Source: Dyadobacter sandarakinus
GTDB lineage: Bacteria > Bacteroidota > Bacteroidia > Cytophagales > Spirosomataceae
Direction: 5' to 3'
NCBI RefSeq assembly: GCF_016894445.1
Contig: NZ_CP056775.1
Location: 744,001-808,000, forward strand
DNA length: 64,000 nt
Position numbers and translations under genes: made by a program. Numbering within the stretch: the stretch's first letter is position 1; each line of letters opens with the position of its first letter. The notes under the pieces were generated by a model that was not told the origin of the DNA, did no database searches, and saw nothing but the letters and a program-made list of their open reading frames with translations. This document shows positions 18,241 to 25,919 of this stretch, one piece after another.

Positions 18241-19128
18241 TCAGATGATGTTCATAGTCTGCTCCTTGATTTTTTCGAGCTCATCTTTCATTTGTACCAC
18301 CAGGTGCTGAATAATGGCATCATTGGCTTTTGAACCAATGGTATTGATCTCCCGGCCGATTTCCTGCGCAATAAAATTCAGCTTCTTGCCATTGCTTTCC
18401 GGTGCATGAATGGTTTCGGTAAAATAGGAGAGGTGATTGGCAAGACGTATTTTTTCTTCTGAAATGTCAAACTTTTCAATGTAATAGATCAGTTCCTGCT
18501 CAAAACGGTTTGCATCAAAATTGTCATCGGACAGCAGTTCGCGCATTTGTTTTTCCAAACGTTCCCGAACTGCCGGTATCCGGAGTACATCCTGCTCCTT
18601 AACCTGGTCCAGCAGGGATTGTATCGTGTGGATATACTGCATAAGCTTATCCTCCGTCATCTTACCTTCCTGTTCCCTGAAAACGGAACATTTACGCAAT
18701 GCATCCATGACGGCAACCCTGATCTGCGTCCAGTCATTATCCTTCCCGTGCTCCTCAATGGTTTCATTATTGTACGAATTGGGCATTTGCAAGGCTATGC
18801 GCATCAGCTCGGTAAGGTCAGGCTCAAAGCCCAGCTCAGCCGCTGTGGCCGAAAGGTCGCTGAAATAAGTCTGCACCAGTGCGCGGTTAACGGACGTAGA
18901 AGCCACCGCCTTGCCTACGGGCTGTACGGTCAGGGTAAATTCTACTTTTCCGCGTTCGAGTGCCTGGGTAATCAGGTTTCTGATCTCGATTTCACGTTCT
19001 GAATAGTTCCTGGGGATCCGGCAGTAGATGTCAAGGAATTTGGAGTTCAGTGTTTTGATCTCGACAGTAACATTTATTGAATCGGATTCGATGTTGGATA
19101 CACCGTATCCGGTCATAGATCTGAGCAT
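18241..19128 (-). CDS. YicC-family endoribonuclease
   Basis: The 295-residue sequence starts MLRSMTGYG, the hallmark of the YicC family, and ends with the DUF1732 C-terminal domain (IGREINTIGSKAND). E. coli YicC is an RNase acting on small RNAs and mRNA ends; the role here is by homology. Length is normal. It follows pdxA on the same strand after 47 bases. Confidence 0.95.
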   Translation of the reverse strand: MLRSMTGYGVSNIESDSINVTVEIKTLNSKFLDIYCRIPRNYSEREIEIRNLITQALERGKVEFTLTVQPVGKAVASTSVNRALVQTYFSDLSATAAELGFEPDLTELMRIALQMPNSYNNETIEEHGKDNDWTQIRVAVMDALRKCSVFREQEGKMTEDKLMQYIHTIQSLLDQVKEQDVLRIPAVRERLEKQMRELLSDDNFDANRFEQELIYYIEKFDISEEKIRLANHLSYFTETIHAPESNGKKLNFIAQEIGREINTIGSKANDAIIQHLVVQMKDELEKIKEQTMNII

Positions 19129-19175
19129 CTTTGTTTTTTTGTTAAATATGGATCAAAAGACCAGTGTTGTGGCAG

Positions 19176-20282
19176 CTATGCAAAACGCTGCTTACCTCCC
19201 GCCTTTGCAGGATGCTGACTTTCAGATTGTTGTGGTTTTGAGATAAGCGCATTCTTTTCAATGCTCTGATTAAAGATCCGCAGCTTTGATACGTCACAAG
19301 CCAGGTAGATCGCCTGCAAAATGGAACCCGGCTCGGCCTGATTTTTACCTGCTATATTATACGCAGTACCATGATCAGGCGACGTACGCACGGCCGGCAA
19401 TCCTGCCGTAAAGTTCACACCTTCATTGAAAGCAAGCGTTTTGAACGGGATCAATCCCTGGTCGTGGTACATGGCCAGTACTGCATCGTACTGCTTGTAG
19501 GTGCCTGCTGCAAAAAAACCGTCTGCCGGAAACGGGCCTACCACCAGGTGACCTTTTTCTTTATAAGCCTTAATCACCGGCTGTATAACCTCGATCTCCT
19601 CATTGCCGAGCAAGCCATTTTCACCGGCATGCGGATTCAGGCCCAGTACGGCAACTTTCGGCTTTTTGATCCCGAAGTCGCCTTTCAGTGACTGAATGAT
19701 CTGGTCGAGCTTGGCGGAAAGCTTTTCGGCGGTCACCTGGGATGCTACTTTTAGGAGAGGAATGTGCCCTGTCAGCACGCCCACGCGAAGGTCGCCTGCC
19801 ACCATAAACATCAATGCATCCTGCTTTTCAAATGCTTCCGCGAGAAACTCGGTATGTCCGGGAAATTTGAAATTATCATTCTGAATGTTGTCCTTATTAA
19901 TCGGTCCTGTCACCATCGCATGTATTTTTCCCTCTTTCAGGTCTTCCACTGCGCGTTTCAGTGATGCATAGGAGCCCTGGCCCGCTTCCGGCGTGACTTT
20001 TCCGGGTGCAACCTCCGTTTGCTGGTCTTGCCAGCAGGTAATGACGTTGGTCAGCTTCAGATTGGCCTGGTCGGCACGCTGTATGCCGTGCAGGTTCCAC
20101 TCTTTCATATCCAGCATATTACGGTACTGGTTAAGCACTTTCAGTGAACCGTAAATGATGGGAGTACATATTTTTGATAACTGATTTCCTTCTAAGGCTT
20201 TAAGGATTACCTCCGGGCCAATCCCGTTATAATCGCCGATTGTAATGCCTATGATGGGTTTATCGATGGGTTGATCGCTCAT
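19176..20282 (-). CDS. pdxA: 4-hydroxythreonine-4-phosphate dehydrogenase PdxA
   Basis: PdxA oxidises 4-phosphohydroxy-L-threonine in the DXP-dependent route to pyridoxal phosphate. The start is the ATG at 20282 (MSDQPIDKP, 368 aa), since the longer frame adds 19 unrelated residues. The metal-binding histidines are visible in FPGHTEFLAEAF, LNPHAGENG and MYHDQGLIPFK, and FTAGLPAVRTSPDHGTAY completes the family signature. The C-terminus carries a Gln/Ser/Lys-rich extension of about 25 residues absent from E. coli PdxA. Divergent from the hydroxyacid dehydrogenase; PdxB-like activity from that neighbour is possible but unproven. Confidence 0.95.
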   Translation of the reverse strand: MSDQPIDKPIIGITIGDYNGIGPEVILKALEGNQLSKICTPIIYGSLKVLNQYRNMLDMKEWNLHGIQRADQANLKLTNVITCWQDQQTEVAPGKVTPEAGQGSYASLKRAVEDLKEGKIHAMVTGPINKDNIQNDNFKFPGHTEFLAEAFEKQDALMFMVAGDLRVGVLTGHIPLLKVASQVTAEKLSAKLDQIIQSLKGDFGIKKPKVAVLGLNPHAGENGLLGNEEIEVIQPVIKAYKEKGHLVVGPFPADGFFAAGTYKQYDAVLAMYHDQGLIPFKTLAFNEGVNFTAGLPAVRTSPDHGTAYNIAGKNQAEPGSILQAIYLACDVSKLRIFNQSIEKNALISKPQQSESQHPAKAGGKQRFA

Positions 20283-20305
20283 TGGGTAAAATGCAAGGAT
20301 GGCTG

Positions 20306-20334
20306 TTGTGCGTTCTGAAACTATATTACTTTTG
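20306..20334 (+). promoter_or_regulatory. Bacteroidota-type promoter for the 2-hydroxyacid dehydrogenase gene
   Basis: TTG at 20306-20308 and TACTTTTG at 20327-20334, 18 bases apart, match the Bacteroidota pattern TTG-N17-23-TAnnTTTG. The ATG at 20377 lies about 35 bases downstream of the predicted start point, which supports that start over the longer frame. Confidence 0.6.
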
Positions 20335-20376
20335 CGCAACGTTTGTCCGGCAAGTTACAAAAATTCCTGTGCTACC

Positions 20377-21324
20377 ATGAAAATCCTCATTGCAGACACC
20401 ATGCATTCTTCTCTTTTTGACATGCTGCATGCAAAAGGCTGGGCATTCGACTATCAGCCACAATACCGGCGGGATGATATCCGGGCTGCGTTGCCCGCCT
20501 ATGACGGACTGATCATCAGAAGTAAAACTTTCCTGGATAAGGAAATGCTCATGCAGGCAGACCGGCTGCGCTTTATCGCCCGGGCAGGGGCGGGCCTGGA
20601 CCTGATTGACCTGGATTTTGCGGCAGCCAGCAACATAGCGGTTTTTCATGCCGGTGCGGGCAACCGCGATGCGGTCGCTGAGCATACCGTGGGCATGTTG
20701 CTGACCCTTTTTAACAACATCATAAAAGCCGACCGGGAAGTACGCAGCGGTATTTGGGATCGCGAAGGTAACCGCGGTGTGGAAGTGATGAACAAAACGG
20801 TTGGTATTATCGGCTATGGAAATAACGGCAGTGCCACAGCCCGCAGGCTCAGCGGTTTCGGGTGCACCGTTCTGGCTTACGACAAGTACCGCGATCACTA
20901 TGGGGATGCTTTTGCGTCAGCCTGTACGATGGAGGAGATTATGCAAAAGGCCGATGTGCTCAGCCTGCATATTCCGCTGACGGATGAGACGCGCTACCTG
21001 ATCGATGATGCGTTCATTGCCGCTGTTCAGAAGCCTTTTTATCTTTTAAACCAGTCGAGGGGAGAGATCGTGAGCTTGGAAGCAGTTGTAAATGGGCTTA
21101 AATCGGGTAAGCTGCTGGGCGCATGTCTTGATGTGCTTGAAAATGAAAAAATCACAAAGCTGAGTCCGGCCCAGCAGGATGCATTCGATTACCTCCGCAG
21201 CTCCGACCGGGTTGTTTTGACGCCGCATATTGCCGGCTGGACACACGAAAGTTACGTGCGCATTAATGAAGTGCTGGTTGACCAGATTGCAAACTGGCTG
21301 AACTCCTTTCTGCGCCAGTCATAA
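20377..21324 (+). CDS. D-isomer-specific 2-hydroxyacid dehydrogenase
   Basis: The 315-residue enzyme begins at ATG 20377 (MKILIADTMHSS). The NAD-binding fold has VGIIGYGNNGSATARR. The catalytic residues are the Arg in LNQSRGEIV, the Glu in CLDVLENE and the His in LTPHIAGWTHES, in the standard order. It resembles phosphoglycerate dehydrogenase without the C-terminal ACT domain. The possible substrates are 3-phosphoglycerate, erythronate-4-phosphate or other 2-hydroxyacids. Lying divergent from pdxA suggests, but does not show, a PdxB-like step. A good promoter lies at 20306-20334. Confidence 0.9.
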   Translation: MKILIADTMHSSLFDMLHAKGWAFDYQPQYRRDDIRAALPAYDGLIIRSKTFLDKEMLMQADRLRFIARAGAGLDLIDLDFAAASNIAVFHAGAGNRDAVAEHTVGMLLTLFNNIIKADREVRSGIWDREGNRGVEVMNKTVGIIGYGNNGSATARRLSGFGCTVLAYDKYRDHYGDAFASACTMEEIMQKADVLSLHIPLTDETRYLIDDAFIAAVQKPFYLLNQSRGEIVSLEAVVNGLKSGKLLGACLDVLENEKITKLSPAQQDAFDYLRSSDRVVLTPHIAGWTHESYVRINEVLVDQIANWLNSFLRQS

Positions 21325-21359
21325 ACCTTTTTTGAAAGTTAAATGGGGTTAAACAAAAA

Positions 21360-21378
21360 TGCCGACCAATGGTCGGCA
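21360..21378. terminator. Hairpin terminator between the 2-hydroxyacid dehydrogenase and rplY
   Basis: Perfect 8-bp arms (TGCCGACC, GGTCGGCA) have a 3-base loop. On the minus strand a run of T follows, so it most clearly terminates prs-rplY; it also lies just past the plus-strand gene. Confidence 0.8.
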
Positions 21379-21412
21379 CGTTTGCATCTATTAGCCATGA
21401 AAAATAAAATAC

Positions 21413-21979
21413 TTATTTACCCACTGTACCACGAAGTGCACGTGGGATCTCAACAGAAGCAACCGGGTTGCTAGGGGCTGTCAATATAACAAAATTTTCA
21501 GCCTGAATAGCTCCCACCTTGACAGATTTTCCAAGATCAAGGTCGGTTATATCTACATCAATATAGTCGGGAATGTTCTGAGCATATCCCTGAACGCGCA
21601 ATTTACGCAATTTTTGATTCATTTTACCACCTTTCATAACGCCGGTTGAGGTTCCGGTCAGTCTGACAGGTACTTCCACCTTTATTTCGCGGCCATCCTG
21701 AATTTCAAGAAAGTCAGCGTGGATTAATGCGTCGTTAACCGGGTGATACTGTTTGTCCTGCAAGATAGCATTATACAGTGTACCCTCGATATTCAAAGTT
21801 ACATTATAAATATCCGGTGTGAAAAGCAATTCACGGAACAACATGGCCGGTGCATAGAAATGCACTTGTTCACTACCTCCGTACAGCACAGACGGAACAT
21901 AACCCTGAGCACGCAGCTCCTGAGCTTCCGACTTGCCGAGATTCGCTCTTTTAAACCCTACAATCTCATGCTTTTTCAT
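21413..21979 (-). CDS. rplY: 50S ribosomal protein L25/general stress protein Ctc
   Basis: The 188-residue protein has the N-terminal 5S-rRNA-binding L25 domain (about 1-90: LRAQGYVPSVLYGG, HADFLEI) plus the C-terminal TL5/CTC beta domain (about 95-180), the long form found in Thermus and most Gram-positives. It binds 5S rRNA in the large subunit. It follows prs on the same strand after 38 bases, an arrangement common in bacteria. Confidence 0.96.
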   Translation of the reverse strand: MKKHEIVGFKRANLGKSEAQELRAQGYVPSVLYGGSEQVHFYAPAMLFRELLFTPDIYNVTLNIEGTLYNAILQDKQYHPVNDALIHADFLEIQDGREIKVEVPVRLTGTSTGVMKGGKMNQKLRKLRVQGYAQNIPDYIDVDITDLDLGKSVKVGAIQAENFVILTAPSNPVASVEIPRALRGTVGK

Positions 21980-22017
21980 AAGAATATTAAAATAAGAAAG
22001 TTAAATAGAATTGAAAT

Positions 22018-22962
22018 TTACTGATAATTTATAAACAATGAACTAATAGATTCATGATCGCGGATACGTCCGATTGCCTTGGCGAAAATCTCCGCTACCG
22101 ACAACACGCGTATTTTTGCATTCTGTTGCTTCAAGGGAATCGTGTCTGTGACGATCAGTTCCTCGAGAACCGAGTTTGCAATATTTTCATGTGCCTTGCC
22201 CGACATGATAGCATGTGTACTGATGGCACGCACGGATGAAGCTCCTTTTTCCATAATTAACTCGGCAGCCTTGCAAAGGGTTCCACCGGTGTCAATCAGG
22301 TCATCCACAAGCACAACGTCCATGCCTTCCACATCACCGATTACCTGCATGCTGGCGATTTCATTGGCACGTTTCCGGTGTTTGTCACAAAGGATCATAT
22401 CCACGTTCAGAAACTTGGCAAAGTTGCGCGCCCTTGCAGCACCACCCACATCCGGAGAGGCAACAAGCAGATTTTTCAGGCCCAGCGATTTTACATAGGG
22501 GACAAAAATGGATGCGCCTTCCAGGTGATCCACCGGAAAGTCGAAAAAACCCTGGATCTGGCCGGCATGGAGATCAATCGTCATCAGCCTGTCCACACCG
22601 ACGGAGGTCAGCAGGTTGGCAATGACTTTGGCCGCAATAGCAACCCTCGGCTTATCCTTTCTGTCCTGACGGGCATATCCGAAGTACGGAATGACCACAG
22701 TCACATAATGGGCCGAAGCGCGGCGGGCTGCATCAACCATGAGCAGCAGCTCAAGCAGGTTGTCGGCAGGCGGGAACGTAGACTGGATGATGAACACATC
22801 ACAGCCGCGAATGGATTCCTCGAAGCTGGGAGAAAGCTCTCCGTCGCTGAATTTACGAAGATTATACCCACCTAATTCCTTACCATAATACCTGGCAATA
22901 TCTTTGGCCAAATACTCGGACTGACTTCCCGAAAATATTTTTACTGTGTTAAATGAGCCCAT
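22018..22962 (-). CDS. prs: Ribose-phosphate pyrophosphokinase (PRPP synthetase)
   Basis: Prs (314 aa from ATG 22962; a TTG two codons upstream is less likely) makes PRPP from ribose-5-phosphate and ATP for nucleotide, His and Trp synthesis. FSDGELSPSFEESIRG, the ATP region YFGYARQDRKDKPR, the Mg2+ site MTIDLHAGQIQGFFD and the PRPP loop VVLVDDLIDTGGTL are all intact. Length is normal. Upstream of rplY and probably co-transcribed. A -7-like TAATTTTG lies about 20 bases upstream on the minus strand (22989-22982). Confidence 0.97.
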   Translation of the reverse strand: MGSFNTVKIFSGSQSEYLAKDIARYYGKELGGYNLRKFSDGELSPSFEESIRGCDVFIIQSTFPPADNLLELLLMVDAARRASAHYVTVVIPYFGYARQDRKDKPRVAIAAKVIANLLTSVGVDRLMTIDLHAGQIQGFFDFPVDHLEGASIFVPYVKSLGLKNLLVASPDVGGAARARNFAKFLNVDMILCDKHRKRANEIASMQVIGDVEGMDVVLVDDLIDTGGTLCKAAELIMEKGASSVRAISTHAIMSGKAHENIANSVLEELIVTDTIPLKQQNAKIRVLSVAEIFAKAIGRIRDHESISSLFINYQ

Positions 22963-23000
22963 GGCCAACTTAAAATTTGCGCAAAATTAACTAAACTCAA

Positions 23001-23576
23001 TCAATTACGCGTGTACTTCGATAAAAAAGTAGCGTATAGGGCAGAACAGCACCCGCCTGCCAGCATGCCGATGAGTGCCCCGATCAGCACATCGGCCGGA
23101 TAATGTACACCTACATAAATACGGCTGTAGGAATAAAATCCAGCCCAGACGAACAACAGCCAAAGGTAAGGCACCCTCTTCCGCAGGAGGAAAAACCACG
23201 ACGAAGCCACTGCAAAACTGGTGGAAGCATGGGATGAGGCAAAGCCATAAAGTCCACCGCAACCGGCCACAGTGTGTACCATGCTTCGGAGTGCCGGATC
23301 GTGGCAGGGCCGGAAGCGAATAAAATACGGCTTCATAAAACCCGAAGTAATCTGATCGGCGATAATGACGGCCGCGAGTACCGTCAGCATAATTCCGAAG
23401 CCCCGCCTGTTTTCCTTCATGAAAGTAATGGTAATCAGGAGCAGGTAGAGCGGAATCCAGGTGTACTTGAAGGTGATCCAGTACATCAGACTGTCGACCC
23501 AGGGTGTATGCTGACCATTGAGCCACAGGAAAAGGTCCTGGTCGCCACGGATAATATCTTCCACCAGGCCTGTCAT
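23001..23576 (-). CDS. PAP2-family membrane phosphatase
   Basis: This 191-residue protein has about five TM helices. The three phosphatase motifs are KPYFIRFRP (KxxxRxRP), SSHAS (PSGH-like, catalytic His) and SRIYVGVHYPADV (SRxxxxxHxxxD). The family dephosphorylates lipid phosphates, including undecaprenyl pyrophosphate and phosphatidic or PGP-type lipids, in the inner membrane; the substrate here is not known. Its start overlaps the trpS stop by four bases, indicating translational coupling. Confidence 0.92.
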   Translation of the reverse strand: MTGLVEDIIRGDQDLFLWLNGQHTPWVDSLMYWITFKYTWIPLYLLLITITFMKENRRGFGIMLTVLAAVIIADQITSGFMKPYFIRFRPCHDPALRSMVHTVAGCGGLYGFASSHASTSFAVASSWFFLLRKRVPYLWLLFVWAGFYSYSRIYVGVHYPADVLIGALIGMLAGGCCSALYATFLSKYTRN

Positions 23577-24550
23577 GAACCGAACCCGAGGACCTGCCTT
23601 ACTTTACTGATGGTTTGCTGCGCGATGGCTCTGGCCTTAATTTCACCCTGGGTAAGGATGTGCTCGAGTTCCGCGGTATTTTCCATATAGTAGTTGAAAA
23701 TGCGCCGGGGCTCGGCAAACTTTTCCAGCATGCATTCAAACAATGCCTGCTTGGCATGACCATATCCATAGCCCCCTTTCAGGTAATTTTCGCGCATGGT
23801 TGCCACATCACTTTCCGATGCCAGCAAACTGAACAGTTTGAATGTAATGTCACTGTCAGGATCTTTGGGTTCGTCGAGCGGGGTAGAGTCTGAAACAATC
23901 TTTTTAGTGATTTTTTTAAGTTCGTTTTCAGGCTGAAAAATATCAATATAATTATGATAGGACTTGCTCATTTTCTGCCCGTCGATGCCGGGAATGGTCA
24001 TGATGCGATCGTCAATCTGTGGTTCGGGCAATACAAAGAGGTCACTTCCCGCCAGCTGATTGAATCGCGAACCAATGTCCTTGGTCATTTCCAGGTGCTG
24101 TTTCTGGTCTTTGCCTACAGGAATAATATGCGCATTGTACAGGAGAATGTCAGCTGCCTGCAGCACCGGGTAGGTAAACAGTCCTGCATTCACGTCCGAG
24201 AGTTTTTCGGATTTTTCCTTGAATGAAGTCGCATTGGCGAGCATCGGGAAAGGTGTAAAGCAGTTGAGGTACCACGCCAGCTCGGTATGCTCCTGAATGC
24301 GTGACTGGCGCCAGAAGGTATTTTGTTCATAATCAAACCCGAATGCCAGCCACGTTGCAGCAATGGCCTGCACGAAGTTCTGCCGCTCGGCCCCGTCTTT
24401 CAGGGTAGTAAGCGAATGCAGGTCTGCGATGAAGAAGAAGGACTCATTTTGTGGATTTCTGGATAATTCGATGGCAGGGATGATTGCTCCGAGGATGTTA
24501 CCCAAATGGGGCCTGCCGCTGCTTTGTATGCCTGTAAGGACTCTGGCCAT
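23573..24550 (-). CDS. trpS: Tryptophanyl-tRNA synthetase
   Basis: TrpS (325 aa) charges tRNA-Trp. The start is ATG 24550 (MARVLTGIQSSG), as the longer frame adds 24 unrelated residues. The class I signatures are SGRPHLGN (the HIGH equivalent) and KMSKSY (KMSKS). Length matches the bacterial family. The stop overlaps the PAP2 start. The preceding toxin gene ends only 16 bases upstream, so trpS may be transcribed with the toxin-antitoxin pair. Confidence 0.97.
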   Translation of the reverse strand: MARVLTGIQSSGRPHLGNILGAIIPAIELSRNPQNESFFFIADLHSLTTLKDGAERQNFVQAIAATWLAFGFDYEQNTFWRQSRIQEHTELAWYLNCFTPFPMLANATSFKEKSEKLSDVNAGLFTYPVLQAADILLYNAHIIPVGKDQKQHLEMTKDIGSRFNQLAGSDLFVLPEPQIDDRIMTIPGIDGQKMSKSYHNYIDIFQPENELKKITKKIVSDSTPLDEPKDPDSDITFKLFSLLASESDVATMRENYLKGGYGYGHAKQALFECMLEKFAEPRRIFNYYMENTAELEHILTQGEIKARAIAQQTISKVRQVLGFGS

Positions 24551-24566
24551 TGTAATACGTTCGCTC

Positions 24567-24863
24567 TTAATGTGCTCTTTGATCGGGATTTGCTCGATTG
24601 TCCCAGAAGTAAAGCAGGACAATTACATCGTCATTTATCTCATAAAACAGAGAGCATTGTTTTGTAACAAAACCTCTTCTGACCTTTTTATTGGTGTTTG
24701 AGGCTTCACACATGAATGGGAATTTGGCTATTTGACTGAATAATGTGCGGGCTCGCCTGATAAACTTCCGAGCTTCTTTCTCGGTCCACTCGGCTTCCAG
24801 ATACGCTACAATCTCACGAAAACTGGTTTCGGCCTCAGAGGTCCATCGTATCTCGAACGTCAT
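24567..24863 (-). CDS. RelE/ParE-superfamily toxin
   Basis: The 98-residue protein has the compact ParE/RelE pattern. An N-terminal strand (EIRWTSEAETSFREIVAYL) is followed by a helix with EKEARKFIRRA and a C-terminal sheet (LFYEINDDVIVLLYFWDNRANP). The FWDNRxNP ending is typical of Bacteroidota ParE-like plasmid-stabilisation toxins. It overlaps the antitoxin stop by four bases. Targets in the family are gyrase (ParE) or ribosome-bound mRNA (RelE); the target here is not resolved. Confidence 0.85.
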   Translation of the reverse strand: MTFEIRWTSEAETSFREIVAYLEAEWTEKEARKFIRRARTLFSQIAKFPFMCEASNTNKKVRRGFVTKQCSLFYEINDDVIVLLYFWDNRANPDQRAH

Positions 24864-25087
24864 AGATACTTTTTATAAGTCTCCATCACCTCTGTATGAG
24901 ATTTAGTCTCACCTGATGCAGCCTGTTCTTGCCCGGCCTCAATGCTGCGCCGCACAAAATCGGGAAGTTCGTTCCAGAAATCAGGATGCCTTGTTTTAAG
25001 TTCTTCCTGAATGGCTTCCCACTCTTTTATAGGAACAACAGCCGCGGTTTTCTTTCCTTTTTCATTTGACAGATATTGCACTCTCAT
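24860..25087 (-). CDS. Antitoxin of the RelE/ParE pair
   Basis: Starting at ATG 25087 (MRVQYLSNEKGKK), this 75-residue protein has an N-terminal dimerising strand-helix region (AAVVPIKEWEAIQEEL), similar to Phd/YefM-like Bacteroidota antitoxins. A charged C-terminal tail would wrap the toxin. The longer TTG-start frame (to 25138) is unlikely. Gene order antitoxin-toxin with ATGA overlap is standard. It is divergent from the DUF2461 gene and close to trpS. Confidence 0.8.
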   Translation of the reverse strand: MRVQYLSNEKGKKTAAVVPIKEWEAIQEELKTRHPDFWNELPDFVRRSIEAGQEQAASGETKSHTEVMETYKKYL

Positions 25088-25182
25088 GACCAATTTTCCG
25101 TTACAGTTCCCAGGATTTGTTCCAGCTCTTATCCCCAAAATTCGTTAAATTGAACCAGAAAACGTAGTAAATTTGATATTTA

Positions 25183-25190
25183 TACCTTTG
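25183..25190 (+). promoter_or_regulatory. -7 promoter element (TACCTTTG) for the DUF2461 gene
   Basis: TACCTTTG fits TAnnTTTG, placed 10 bases before the ATG at 25201. No TTG lies at the right -33 distance, so it is a partial match. The ten bases TATACCTTTG recur in the hicA promoter. Confidence 0.4.
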
Positions 25191-25200
25191 TCAAAAGTAC

Positions 25201-25872
25201 ATGAATCAGCAGACACTTCACTTTCTCAGCGAATTAGCAGAAAACAACAACAGGGATTGGTTTCAGGAAAATAAGAAGCGCTATGAGGTTGCCAAGTCAG
25301 ATATGGAACAGCTTGTGGCTTATCTTATCAAAGAGGTCGGCAAGTTTCAGGACCTGGGTAGTCTGGAAGTGAAGGATTGTATGCTGCGTATTTACCGGGA
25401 TGTCCGTTTTTCCAAAAACAAAGATCCCTACAAGAAAAACCTGGCGGCAGGAATTGGTCCGGGAGGCAAGAGTTCGGGTAAGATCGACTACTACCTTCAG
25501 GTGCAGCCGGGCAACCAGACATTCATCGGCGGCGGCATGTGGGAGACTACGCCGGAACAGCTTGCCAGGTTTCGTCAGGAAATTGATTACAATGCCGGCG
25601 AACTGAAAAGCATTATCGGCGATAAGGAATTTCACAAACACTTTCCTGAAATACATGGAGAACTGCTGAAAACAACGCCGAAAGGTTATGCCAAGGATCA
25701 TCCGGAAATAGACCTGCTAAAACGGAAGCAGCTTTTTTTTATGCACCAGTACTCAGACAAAGAGGTGACTTCCAGCGACTTCGGGAAAATGGTTGTGAAG
25801 CATATCGAACTGCTCAAACCTTTTGCCGATTATATGAATTATGTACTATATGAGCAGCCTGCCGAGCAGTAA
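25201..25872 (+). CDS. DUF2461/TIGR02453 family protein
   Basis: The 223-residue cytoplasmic protein shows the family pattern: FLSELAENNNRDWFQENKKRYE at the start, MLRIYRDVRFSKNKDPYKKN in the middle, and GKIDYYLQVQPG with a Gly-rich FIGGGMW segment. The function of the family is unknown; it is widespread in Bacteroidota and some Proteobacteria. It lies between the antitoxin (divergent) and dnaE (same strand, 47 bases downstream). Confidence 0.93.
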   Translation: MNQQTLHFLSELAENNNRDWFQENKKRYEVAKSDMEQLVAYLIKEVGKFQDLGSLEVKDCMLRIYRDVRFSKNKDPYKKNLAAGIGPGGKSSGKIDYYLQVQPGNQTFIGGGMWETTPEQLARFRQEIDYNAGELKSIIGDKEFHKHFPEIHGELLKTTPKGYAKDHPEIDLLKRKQLFFMHQYSDKEVTSSDFGKMVVKHIELLKPFADYMNYVLYEQPAEQ

Positions 25873-25919
25873 TCCTCGCTGACTTCGCCGATTCCTGATT
25901 TTTCAATACCAACTTACGT

